This document shows, piece after piece, positions 35,765 through 46,547 of a DNA stretch of 64,000 bases. Within the stretch, counting starts at the first letter, position 1; every line of letters begins with the position of its first letter. The position numbers and the translations under genes are program-made. The notes under the pieces are model-generated. The model was not told the DNA's origin, did no database searches, and saw only the letters and a program-made list of their open reading frames with translations. Location: NCBI GenBank assembly GCA_964058845.1, contig CAXKVR010000088.1, positions 202,167-266,166 of the forward strand, written 5' to 3'. The stretch is from Carex sylvatica. Lineage: Eukaryota > Streptophyta > Magnoliopsida > Poales > Cyperaceae.

Positions 35765-36832
35765 CTAATCATACAACCCCTCTTCATGCCAGATATCAAC
35801 CAAAAAATCGACCATCTCCTGAAAATAATAACAAATTGATTAGTCCCTCCACAATGTACTTATACCAGCTTCATCGTAAAGGTATGGAAAAAAAAAAACG
35901 AATAAAAAAATGAAAAAAGGAGAGAATTAGCTGACATGCTGGAAAAAATGAAGTTTTTAAATAAATCCTTGAAAGTAATGAAGGTTTTAGCAAAGGAGAT
36001 TGAACCCAACACAAAACTGCTGTTCAGGTCTGTACCAGTACAGAACTGGTACAAGAAGGCCAGTACTGTAAAACCTAGAATAAAGGAGGAAGCCTTACAG
36101 TTAAAGGAATTGGCTGCGGGAAGTGTTGGCTGCCTGAGAGGAGATCCTCATAAGTTGTGCACCAGCTGCGCATTGAATCATTTTAGTACCGGTTATATAG
36201 GATTGTTAAAACTTATAGGGACTTCTTGCAAAAAGATCACTATTAATCAGCAGATAAAATAAAAGAACAACTTTCCCTTTAATTTAACAACCCCAACTAT
36301 GTTTTGACCGAACTTCATACAGGGTCAATTGAAGTACTCTTTTCTCACAATCCAGTTTCTCCTGTGTTTCTTTTGAAAGTCTTATGATTTGCTAAACCCT
36401 AATCACTTTGTTGAGGAGAAAATTTAAATAAATGCTCTTATGCAAATAGTGTCTGACATGATTTAGTAGGTTCAAAAGAAAATTATTCTAATATAAACTA
36501 TAACATTCCACATAATTCCTTATCCATTTCAAGAACAATGTACTTTCTAAATGCCACAATTAATTGCTGTTTCCTGTTTAATAAGGATGAATTGTGGGCA
36601 TTTATCTGCAAAATTCCAAAATTACTGACAAAACATTTGCAAAAATCAGAATGACAATTAATATTACTAAAAAACATTTACAACTGGTACAATACCAGCA
36701 TGGTACATACAATAAGGATGATTTAATGGATCTCAACAGAAGAACCTAAAAAAGAAAAAAAAGTCCAGCACAAATGAAAATACCCAGAAGTTTTAATTAT
36801 ACAGTAACATAGCAATACTGCATGTACCGGGG

Positions 36833-36863
<31 letters not shown>

Positions 36864-37423
36864 AAAGGGGAGGTAACACAGTTGGCTAGGAGAAAAGTCC
36901 TAGGACTGTTGGTTACCCAAAGGACGAGAGATTGATTCTCCCTCACGACTTTGCAGCCTCTGCGAAGGTTTTCAAGAGAGAGAGAGAAACCTAACCTTAT
37001 AATGGGTTCAGGTGGTGGTCTTTTGGATTTCTTGGATGCATCTCCTACCCATTTTTTTCTCGTATCATGCCAAACTATAGCAGCTGGAAGTCAGAGGGAA
37101 CAAGATATCAATTGAAGTATAACTCAATATCCATTTAAAAAATGACAACCAAGGAACAAGGCACTGGAACCTTTTTGTTATTAAAAAGTGATTCTCCTAA
37201 AACAATTACCGTACTACCCTTAGAAAATCCTAAGCATGCCTTTCTAATTTCAGTTGGCAAATGTTAGAAAATTGTTCATAAATAACATGAAAAGAAAACC
37301 TTGATTGACAAAATTTGTGCTATTTCCACTTTCCACTGCTACTGTTGCTTCTTTGGTGCTGATAGTGGGAATCGACGAGATATTCGTATCGAGGGAAAGA
37401 CATATAGCAACTTTATTTTCCAT
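35765..37423 (-). CDS. Gag1-like clamp domain (DUF4050) protein
   Basis: Four short coding exons on the minus strand, joined with GT-AG borders and correct phase: 37423-37300, 37083-36996, 36165-36099, 35818-35765. They encode 110 aa. The conserved core is clear: NFVNQAAIVWHDTRKKWVGD at 37-56, then EPIISWCTTYEDLLS at 67-81, HFPQPIPLT at 85-93 and the C-terminal EMVDFLVDIWHEEGLYD at 94-110. This matches the plant family formerly called DUF4050, whose function is unknown. The ATG at 37423 was chosen because an in-frame stop lies just upstream in the same exon; a longer N-terminus seems excluded. The third intron (36995-36166) contains a SINE-like insertion. A 5'UTR intron is likely. Confidence 0.88.
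36833..36859. repeat. (GA)n microsatellite
   Basis: GA run in the third coding intron of the Gag1-like gene, next to the SINE-like sequence. Confidence 0.95.
36864..36976 (+). mobile_element. SINE-like (tRNA-derived) fragment
   Basis: The block has a tRNA-like layout: a box A-like TGGCTAGGAG, a box B-like GAGATTGATTCTCC, and then GCAGCCTCTGCGAAGG. The last word resembles the conserved middle of Au-type plant SINEs. The 3' half of an Au SINE is missing. It lies antisense in the third coding intron of the Gag1-like gene. Confidence 0.5.
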
Positions 37424-37520
37424 TTTTTCAAGATTTCATCAAGACCATATGCTGACTTCCTCTTTCTCAATAAAATTAATTTTCTTATGTCTTTTAATTA
37501 TTTGCAATATAGCAAATTCT
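37424..37520 (-). other. 5'UTR part of the first coding exon, Gag1-like gene
   Basis: On the minus strand a strong acceptor (pyrimidine-rich tract then TATGCAG|AGAATT) lies at 37521/37520. The exon then runs through an untranslated stretch into the start codon at 37423. The donor partner is probably at 38668/38667. Confidence 0.6.
37428..37448 (-). promoter_or_regulatory. Seven-codon upstream ORF 4 nt before the Gag1-like start
   Basis: ATGGTCTTG... ends in TGA at 37430-37428, only four bases before the main ATG at 37423. A uORF this close usually lowers translation or forces reinitiation. Whether it is in the mature transcript depends on the predicted 5'UTR exon. Confidence 0.5.
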
Positions 37521-38008
37521 CTGCATACACAATAAGAAAAGAAATGTCAAAACCAAATAAAATGCATGATGCAGGCTAAGATTACATGCTTCTTTTATTA
37601 TCTCTTAGTTTAGAGATCCTTAATTTTTGCATTTCCCATTATTTTGTTTTTTCATTTTCTTTTTTAGTTAGAATAACATCATTTTGGCTTCAATCTAACT
37701 CCTAGTTTCGCAAAGAGAATTTGTTGACATCTTCATGGAAATCATATAGTTAAATTTTATAGTCTTATATTTCCTTTGACTTAATTTTTATTCTTGTTAT
37801 GTGGTTGAAGAGGACCTTTGATTTTTTTTACATCCCTTAAAAAGAAGATCAGTGGTAAAAAAAACGAATAAGTAATAGTATTTTTTAAGATAACTCTTAT
37901 TATTGTAATTAACACAGTATTTAAGAGATGTTTTTTTCTTTTGCCGTCTCTAAAATCAGTATTTGTCAAGTTCATTGCTGTACCAGTCTATAGTCCATAT
38001 CCTCTGAG

Positions 38009-38150
38009 GTAACAGAATATTTCTGTTTAGATTCGGACCTTCCGATCAGAATTCAGGCCAATCCAGCCCGACATAGAATGCACAGGGCCCTTTAATATTA
38101 GTGTGGATTATGATCGGATGGCCTGAATCAAAACAGAAATATTCTGTTAC
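38009..38150. mobile_element. 142-bp MITE in the 5'UTR intron of the Gag1-like gene
   Basis: Perfect 20-bp terminal inverted repeats GTAACAGAATATTTCTGTTT bound the element, with further imperfect pairing inside (TTCAGGCC near both ends). No clear target duplication was found. Confidence 0.75.
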
Positions 38151-38667
38151 TTGGTGATATGAATTCCCAGTCAATATGGTACATGACCTAATTACTGTGG
38201 TACATTATTGTTGAATGAAGTACCCGGAAGTGCCGCAATTACTCAGCCCAAAAAATAAAGCTGTATTTGCAATTCAAAATTTAACTTGAAATATCAGTCT
38301 CAATGCAAAGTTTGATCCTTTCGTCGTTAGTTACCATAAAGCTACTGAACTAACAAAAATGGGGAATTTCTTTCTAAAGAAAATAATTGCACATTGCAAT
38401 TTCACAGAAATCTCCAAGAATGGTATTGCGTCTCCAGAAATTCCCAATTTTTCCTATAGTTTAGCTGGAATTAGGTCAATTCAAGAAATTGCTTTACTTA
38501 GGTATAGATTTGTTCAAAAAAAAAAACATTTGCAAAACCAAAATTGGCCTCAAATCTGGTATAGAGCCATGATTTATAGAGGAATTACAGGAATTCAAAA
38601 ATTTGTTTTTCCCCAATTGAATAAACGACGAACCAACAAAATTGCAGAGAGAGAAGAGGAAACTTAC

Positions 38668-38770
38668 CTTCGATTACACGAGAAAGTGAGAGAGAGGAAA
38701 AAGAGAACACGAGCTCATTTTCCTCTTTTTGTAATACCAGCTAATTCAATGGGAGACAATTTAACTTGAA
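38668..38770 (-). other. Probable first (non-coding) exon of the Gag1-like gene
   Basis: The minus strand reads as a CT-rich leader (CCTCTCTCTCACTTTCTCGT) ending in AATCGAAG|GTAAGT at 38668, a consensus donor, about 1.1 kb before the acceptor at 37521. The upstream limit is a guess. The long plus-strand frame here (38359-38769) is an antisense shadow. Confidence 0.5.
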
Positions 38771-39133
38771 ACCTGGATGCACCTGGAGCGTCCTGTACAA
38801 AAAATAACTCAGCTTGAAACCTACTCAACCACTTCAAACCTCAAATATAGCAGAATTTTTATCTATAGAAATAATTTAAAAATAATATAAACTACTAGAT
38901 AGATAGATGCATCCATATTTTAATTCCATAGAAAGAACCATCATGAAGGCAGCACCATAAGATTTAGTTCAAATATTTAACAAATAATTAAAGTTGCGGA
39001 GATTTTTTCAGAAAATTCAAATCGACTTTGTAATGTCGGTTAAATAAAATATCTAGTATCTAGAGTATTCCATTAGCTAATATAAATAGAAATCTTAGGG
39101 TGTGCTTCAGATAGGGATAGAAGACCTTCATTA
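38771..39133. other. Intergenic, probably promoter of the Gag1-like gene
   Basis: AT-rich, no ORF. It lies directly upstream of the predicted minus-strand first exon and ends at the copia-like LTR. Confidence 0.4.
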
Positions 39134-39771
39134 TGTTGGAATTAATTTTAGAAAACTCAAAATTTAATTTTTTTTTTTTTATTGAAAGAAGAAAAATTAA
39201 ATCTTCTAACCTTTGTTCAAAAATTATGGCTAGTAACCAACAAGGCATGAGAATGAATTTGAGTTGTATATTGATTTTGAGGATCATGAAAACTCTAAAA
39301 AGAGTCTAACCGACTTTGTTTCATTTACAATCACCATATCAAAGTCGGTAATAGATTGGTAATAGGAATTGACTAGAAACTATTTAGAATTAATATATGT
39401 ATTATTTAAAACTTGCCAACCAATATTAGAAAGCTATAAATAGGACTTAGAAGCTTATGTATTGTGTGTCCGTAAGAGTAAGAATGAGACTAATATCAAA
39501 GTTTGTACTTGTAAACTTCTCTCTTCTAATCTTTCACAATCTCATTTATATATCCAATAATTATATCAATTGATTAAATTCTTATCGACTGCTGGATATT
39601 GCGGAGTTATCGTCAGTCACTTCCAAGGTTGTGCCCCAAGAAGTTGACAACCCCGGATTATCTTGGTTGCAGTTTCATCTTGTACGGTAGAGACAAAATT
39701 CGTTTAAGTACAATGTTTCGAGTTTCGTACACGATCTGGATATTATTGTTTTAACCTTATTTATTTTAACA
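39134..39771 (+). mobile_element. Solo LTR-like relic, probably Ty1/copia
   Basis: The block starts TGTTGGAATT, a common copia LTR start, and ends near TTTTAACA. A TATA box (CTATAAATAGG at 39434-39444) is followed by a leader-like stretch with many CTTCTCTC and TTATC words. No matching 5-bp flanks were found, so the ends are uncertain. No coding region is attached. Confidence 0.5.
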
Positions 39772-40965
39772 AAATTTTATTATAACATTCTTAAGCTTTC
39801 AACATTCTTAAGCATTCAACATCCTGAGATATTTTTAATTATTATCCGATTTATTTTTATTTTGTAGTTAAATATTCAACATTCTAAAAGATTCAAATAT
39901 TCAACATTCGAAAGTGAAATTCCTCGAATTGGATAATAGTAACTTATATTCCTTTACCCTGTTAACAAGACTTGCATAGAAATTCATTTATTATTTAATA
40001 AATACAAATTACTACTTTCTATAAATTAAATATTATATTAAACTTTAATTGCATTTATTGCAGCTATTTTCTATCATTACTCCTTTACTCAATTTTCAAT
40101 TTTTTTTATATTTCCTAAATGAACCGATTTTGTTTACTTTATTTATATAAAATCGAAATATTGATACAATTTATCTAATACTCTATATTATTTTATAATA
40201 ATTTTTATAAATAAAATTTTTGGGAATATAATCAACTGACTGCTGAGTATAAACCGCCAATTAAATGGTTTGGCGGCTATTATTACGTTGACAGCCTCGA
40301 AAAAGAAAGAATTTGTTTATAGCCATCGGAGCGCCACACAGAAATAGAACGAGTTCATGTTAAAAACCATGTAAATACCTGTACAACATAAATATCTAAC
40401 ATAAGCTTCTGCACATAATATTAAAATAATTCCACTCGCAATTAAATAATTATAATCAGATTTGCATGTACTCCTAAATTAATTATTTTATTATTTTTAA
40501 ATAAGAAGTTAAAATATATTATAAAAATAAAGGAAAAAAAATAGATATGATCTAAAATATATGGATCATTTAATATTATTTAAAAATGGAATTTTAATGC
40601 ATGTTTGTATATTAAAAAAAATCGTGCAAACATTCGTTTTTTAACTGACATTTCAACCAATATAAAAGAGACAAAAATACTATATCTTTATTAAATCAAT
40701 CATTCGAATAAAGTAATTATATAAACCGCAAGTTTCATTGATCTAAGTTAGAAAGTAAGAGCGATCAATATCATATCAATACTACCTTCTTCTATTCTAA
40801 TTTCCAGATGACCCATCCGTATTTGGTTTTAAATTCTCTGAACTCAAAATTTGAGTTTAAATTCGGACAGTTCGATTAGAATTCGAATAGTCCGATCAAA
40901 ATTCGAACAAATTGAACTTAGATTAAAATTTAGTAAATCACGAATTTTATTTAATATTCATACAT
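39772..40965. other. Gene-free AT-rich interval
   Basis: It contains several ATTCAACATTC repeats at 39790-39910 and otherwise nothing recognisable on either strand. Confidence 0.5.
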
Positions 40966-40975
40966 ATATTAATTA

Positions 40976-41380
40976 GAGTAAGGCTAGGGTGCTATGGATT
41001 GCATAGAGAGCTACGGTCCTACGGCTCAATATTCGACTTTTCAAAATCCTGACGGTTGATCCGAACCATTCATCTTGTTCTTCATATTAATATGTGTTTG
41101 GAGACCAAATTTTACATTTTTTGAAATTTTTTTACTATTTTGTTAGATAGGTAGAAAATCACTTGATCTAAAAATTATACACCATTCATATATTTGATTT
41201 TCTAACTATCTAAAAAAATGGTAAATTTTTTTCAAAAAATGTAAAATTTGGTCTCCAAACACATATTAATATGGAGAGCAAGATAAATGGTTCGAATCGA
41301 TCATTAGAATTTTAAAAACTCAAATATTAAACCGTAGCACCGTAGTCCTCTATGCAATTCATAGCACCATAGCCTTACTC
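40976..41380. mobile_element. Mutator-like foldback MITE with perfect 10-bp TSD
   Basis: The left end is GAGTAAGGCTAGGGTGCTAT and the right end ATAGCACCATAGCCTTACTC. Both flanks are ATATTAATTA (40966-40975 and 41381-41390). The arms fold back over most of the 405 bp. It is non-coding and a close relative of the elements at 15487, 32511 and 59488. Confidence 0.92.
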
Positions 41381-41390
41381 ATATTAATTA

Positions 41391-41708
41391 TCTGTCAAGA
41401 TCATATTTTCCGAATCTTTGTAACTTTCATCTACTTTTGATGATTCCGAGTCTTTCTATATAGCAGGTTTGAATTCATATCACCAGAATTAACTAACTTT
41501 GAGTTTAGATCTAGGCCGTCCGATATGCTTTAGCACGAATATTAAAGAGGCCATGTCCATTCACCTCTGACTGGATTCACCCGCATTCCAATCCGACGGT
41601 CCGAATACAAATGTAAAATTTGAGCTACTTCAGAGGACCTCGTTTTATCATGTTCTGGAACAAACCAGTATTCTCTGTAATTTCCACGATGAGACCCACG
41701 GATTCAAA
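41391..41708. other. Short gene-free interval
   Basis: No feature was recognised apart from TCCGACGGTCCGAAT-like words near 41596 that resemble parts of the MITE at 38009. Confidence 0.4.
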
Positions 41709-41930
41709 TCTGCTCCTTTTCTCGAAGAAGAGAAGGAGCACCATTCTATTTTTCAATCTAAACTGTTCAAAATCGATCAAACGGTTCTAGTTATATTATA
41801 TCTAATTTATTTTAATAGATTATATTGATATAAATGAAAAAAAGTAATTGAAACCGTGTGTCGACTTTTAACAGTTCAGATTGAAGAATAGGAGGGTGCT
41901 CATTTTCTTGAGAAAAGGAGCAGATTGGAA
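41709..41930. mobile_element. Foldback MITE, GAGAAAAGGAG family, second copy
   Basis: Inverse arms TCTGCTCCTTTTCTCGAAGA and TTCTTGAGAAAAGGAGCAGA flank a core with AAACTGTTCAAAATCGATCA and its inverse. It shares sequence and layout with the element at 29948-30141 but is more diverged. Confidence 0.75.
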
Positions 41931-42367
41931 TTCCAGACCCACTACTTTATGATTTAAGATTTACTCTTAGCTGCTTTGAGATTCGGACTAGCGCAAAAGA
42001 ATATTAGTTGTGCTTTGAGTTTCATGCAAAGTTAAAAAGAACGATCTGAATCCTAATTTCTAGATCCACTAATTAGAAAACTATTGTAAAATATTTCCTT
42101 GTGCAGTAATTTACTGGATCAGTATTGTAAATAATAGTATGTGCTCGTCGGACGGATATGATGTCACCAAATAATTAATTGGAAATAATCGACAATTAGC
42201 CGGAAAAATTCGTAACAGTTTGAATTTTACCAAAAAAAAACCCCAAATAGTGGGTGAAATGAATCTTTTCATTTTTGGCTTGAAATCAAAAGTAGTTAGG
42301 AGTTAAAACTATATAGATTTAGAATTTTAATGCTTGCAGATAGAAGTTTAAATGCTTACGAGTGTAT

Positions 42368-43435
42368 CTCCCAAATAGTTTAACAGAAAAACTTTTCAAT
42401 ATTGTCTAATTTCTATTTCCAGCACTAATATCCAAACATTTAAAGCTATGTTTATAACACTTTAAAATGTTACTCACAAACATATAAACCTCTGTCTGAA
42501 ATCATTTCTATATAGTTTTAACTCTCAACTACTTTTGTCTTCAAGTTAATAAAGAAAATATTCTTTTCACCCATTTTTTTATTTTTTTCTGATCGTTATA
42601 ATTTATTTTCCCAATGATTCGTGATGAATTTTAGGAATCTAAAAATACGAACATTTTCAATTCAATTTTATCTTTCAAATAAGATCCATGAAGAAATATT
42701 TTGAGTAATTTTAAAGTCATTTGTTTTTTATAGTAAAACTCAAGAGAACTTTCAATTTTCAAGTTTTTAAATCTCAGTCTACAACCATTAAAATTTTCAA
42801 AGCTTTGTGTATGAGGTTTATATGCTTTGTAAATGCAGTGTTATTATTGAGGTTTATATGCTTTGAAGTGTTATTGTTGAGGTTTAAATTTTTTGTATAT
42901 GAGGTTTATATGTTTTATTCTAGAGATGTAAATTGTTATTAATGAGGTTTATATGTTTGTACATGAGGTTTATATGCTTGTAAACAGAGGTTAAAATTAT
43001 TTTGAAGCAAAAAAAAAAAAAAATTGAAAGTCACATAGATTTAAAGTGGTAAAAAAAATTACGACACAAATATAACTCAAAGTTATTATTCATGGATCTC
43101 ATTTGAAAGATAAAAACGGGTAAAAAACGTTCATATTTTTAGATTCGCAAAATTAATCACAGATCGTCGAGAAAATAGATGAGAATGATAAGAGAAAAAA
43201 ATAAAAAAGTGGGTAAAAGAAATATTTCTATTTTTGGCTTGAAAACAAAAGTAGTTAGGAGTTAAAACTATACAGATTTAGAATTTTAATTCTTGCCGAT
43301 AGAGATTTAAATGCTTGCGAGTAGTATTGTAAAATATTATAAATATAACTTTAAATATTTGAATATTAGCACTGAAAATAAAAGTTAGAAAACATTAAAA
43401 AGATTTTCTGTCAAACTACTTGGGAGACGCGCTCG
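42368..43435. mobile_element. About 1.07-kb foldback element, copy 1
   Basis: The left arm begins TCTCCCAAATAGTTTAACAG and the right arm ends with the inverse (CTGTCAAACTACTTGGGAGA). Arms of several hundred bp include TTCTATTTCCAGCACTAATA and its inverse. The centre carries repeated GAGGTTTATATG words. It is non-coding; a shorter relative is at 52788-53655. Confidence 0.75.
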
Positions 43436-45039
43436 GAAATTTTGTTTGTGGTACAATTATCAGGCTCCTTTTTTTTAAACTCAAATAATAAGTTACTATG
43501 ATAATTGATGGCTAAAAATTAAGTTTCACTTAACACGATATTAAAGAAAGCTTGTAACTTTTTTTATTACTCAAAACATGAAGTTTTATGTGAATTAAAG
43601 ATCAAAACTTTTTGATAAGTAAGGTTCTAATGCTTTTTTTTTTTTTTTTTTTTTTTTTGAGATGTAAGGTTTTATTGCTTAGCTGAAATTTCAAGGTTAT
43701 TCTCTGCACAATATATATCATTGAAAATCAAGTGGTCATTGAATGCAAGGAACCATTCGATTCGACACACAACAATATAATTTTTTTTTCTAAATGATAC
43801 TGTAAAAATATATTCTGGTCTTCTGGCATTGAAGTATCTCACATGTTTTCTCCTACTCGCTTGATTTGTTTTAAATGGTAGGAAAAAGAAATGACAGTGT
43901 CAGTGGAGAAAAGTAGCATTTTCTGATAAAAGTTGTAGAAAATTTGAAGTTAAAATAGTGGACAACGACCCGACGGTTTCTATTTTATTTTTTTTCATAA
44001 AAGTTTGAAAATCAAAATATATGAAAGAAAAAAAAAATTATATCTTCACTATATTTAAATCCACATAATATCACAACGTTAAAATAATTTAAAAGTTAAC
44101 ATATCAAGAGTTAAATATATCTACATGCTTCGATAGTAATTTTATTATAAAAGTATTCAACTGAACGGACCGGTCGGTCCGACCTTACCATAAGCTTGAA
44201 CCTAACTTTCCAATAAGTCATGTCCGATCCGACTCGACCAATTAAACATCAAGTCCAACGCACTAGTCATCCAGCTGGGTCGGATCAGAGAGTTATCTCT
44301 AATTCTCTATGATGATATTTGATTGTAGACTAAATTGTAGAATAAAAATTTTAAACATAATTTAATTAAGTTAGACTAAGATGAAATAAGTCGACTTTTT
44401 AATTGATCTAAATTAATCTAAACTAACCTACCTACATAGAATAAGTAAACTTTTAAGTTGGTCTAAACTGATTTAAACTAACCTACCTACAGTGGTGGTT
44501 TAATTTTATTTAGCATGTGAAGCCTTCAAAAGATAGTTCTTTATATGATTTTAAGTGTTAGTACAAGCTATAATGTATTGTTATTATATTTTATTACTAT
44601 CATGAAAATAAATTCGGATGATTATCCATCTCTTAGTATTGACAACGACTTTTTGAACATATGATCAAGAAAAAAACATGTCCTCTTTTAATATTTTTAA
44701 TTTATTTTTAAACTCTGACAAGTAATTTTATAATTAACCTTTTTTAAACAAACCTAAAGTTTATTGGAATATCCATGAAAACTCAATATTATATATCATG
44801 CATAGTTTTAATAAATGGAGCATCTAGCTATCCTCCCGTAACAATCCCCTATTTATTACCCAGTCATTAATTATTTCAATAACTACTAACTACCTAGGGA
44901 ACCACTTACTATTTGAGGACCACCTAATATTTGAAAATTTTTACAACTGGCGCGCAAGTATTTATCTATAACACATCAAACATTCATATATAACATATCA
45001 AGTATTCATCCCAAATATATCAAGTATTTAAAAAAAAAT
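43436..45039. other. Gene-free interval
   Basis: AT-rich with a 26-bp oligo-T run near 43634. Near 44160-44290 there is a GC-richer patch with GGACCGGTCGGTCC (palindromic) and GTCCGATCCGACTCGACC. No exon was recognised. Confidence 0.45.
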
Positions 45040-45960
45040 GGACACGTTTTTAGAGGTGATTTTTTTTTCTTCGTTCAATTTAATCAATATTTTTGACGAT
45101 CGGTGAGGAATTTTGCAAATTTAAAACCACGAATGTTTTCTACATAATTGTATCTTTCAAATGAGATCCATGATGACATATTTTTGAGTTGTCTGTTGCA
45201 CAAGTATTCATTCCCTATCGAAAAAATATTCATCATCATCGTTCAACTGCAAAATATAAAAACTGGACACATCACTCATCCATATTTTACACATTTTTAG
45301 AGGTGGGGTTTTTTTTCTCCGTTCAATCTAATCAATATTTTCTGACAATCGGTGAGAAATTTTACAAATCTAAAACCACGAATGTTTTCTACATAATCTT
45401 ATCTTTCAAATGAGATTCATGATGACATACCTTCAAGTTGTCCGATGCACAAGTATTCATCCCTTATTGAGAAAATATTCATTTTCGCCGTGCAAGTGAA
45501 AATATAAAAACTGGACACATCATTCATCTATCTTTTACATGTTCTTAGAGGTGATTTTTTTCTCTGTTCAATCTAATCAATATTTCTGATGATCGGTAAG
45601 GAATTTTGCAAATCTAAAACCACGAATGTTTTCCACATAATTTTATCTTTCAAATGAGATCCATGATGACATACTTTTGAGTTGTCTGTTGCACAAGTAT
45701 TTATCCCTTATCGAAAAAGTATTCATCATCGTCGTGCAAGTGCAAATATAAAAATTAAACGCATCACTCATCCATCTTTTACACGTTTTTAGAGGTGGTT
45801 TTTTTTTTCTCCGTTCAATCTAACCAATATTTCTGATGTTCTGTGAAGAATTTTGCAAATCTAAAACCACAAACGTTTTCTACACAATTTTATCTTTCAA
45901 ATGAGATCCATGTTGACATACTTTCGAGTTATCCGTTGCACAAGTATTAATATATTGTCA
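45040..45960. repeat. About 245-bp tandem repeat, four diverged units
   Basis: The word TTTTTAGAGGTG recurs with TAGAGG at 45051, 45298, 45545 and 45790, giving periods of 247, 247 and 245. Each unit also carries TCCGTTCAATCTAATCAATA, AAACCACGAATGTTTTC, TCTTTCAAATGAGATCCATG and GCACAAGTATTCAT in the same order. Confidence 0.88.
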
Positions 45961-46259
45961 CACAAGTATTCATACCTAAGATATTAAATATTCATTCATA
46001 CACGTTGAAGTATTCATACATATAACTCTATTTTTTTCAAATTTATTTATATGTCATTTACTTAGTACGCAGTGGCCTAATTCATCATTAATAAAGCTTT
46101 GTTCTTTGCAAAACTCGCTACTTCATGAGGAAGAAAAATATAGACATGAAAGGGATTAATTGCATCCACATATACAAAATTATTTTGATATGGTCGACAG
46201 TGATAGATCTGACCCGGTAGAGATGTGCTCTAGTATTCATTCATACATGTTGAAGTATT

Positions 46260-46547
46260 CATTTATACACATTGAAGTATTCATCCCGGCAGAGGCGTCC
46301 TTGATTGGAATGGAGTGACGGGTGATCTCCGGCAGAACGTTCACTGGAGTGGGAGCAGCAGGTATAGACAGAAAAAACAGAGGCAGAAGTGTAAGAGGGA
46401 GGGAGCTTATTGTGTTTATCATTTCGAGGTGGGAGATGGTGAGAGGTGGGATGCGGAAGTGGGAGAGGGAGGTAGAGGAGGAGGTGAGGTGAGGTGTGGG
46501 AGGCAGAGGTGGGAGAGGCGGATGAGGGAGAGGGAGGTGGGAGAAAC
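46260..46547. repeat. GA-rich minisatellite, left part
   Basis: Degenerate GGTGGGAGAGGC-type words make the plus strand nearly pure purine from about 46390. The array is split by the inverted solo LTR at 46548 and resumes at 49390. The open minus-strand frame across it is low complexity. Confidence 0.7.

Noticed and set aside
35936..36262. 108-codon plus-strand frame
   Set aside because: It is antisense to the third coding exon of the Gag1-like gene (36099-36165) and has no recognisable domain.
36864..36976. A functional tRNA gene
   Set aside because: Box A and box B words are degenerate and no cloverleaf with acceptor stem can be drawn; a SINE fragment fits better.
38359..38769. 136-codon plus-strand frame
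   Set aside because: Its end is antisense to a CT-rich leader with a consensus donor; composition is low complexity (K/R/E-rich) and no homology was recognised.
39134..39771. Target duplication for the copia-like LTR
   Set aside because: The flanks CATTA and AAATT do not match; the LTR call is kept at modest confidence without a TSD.
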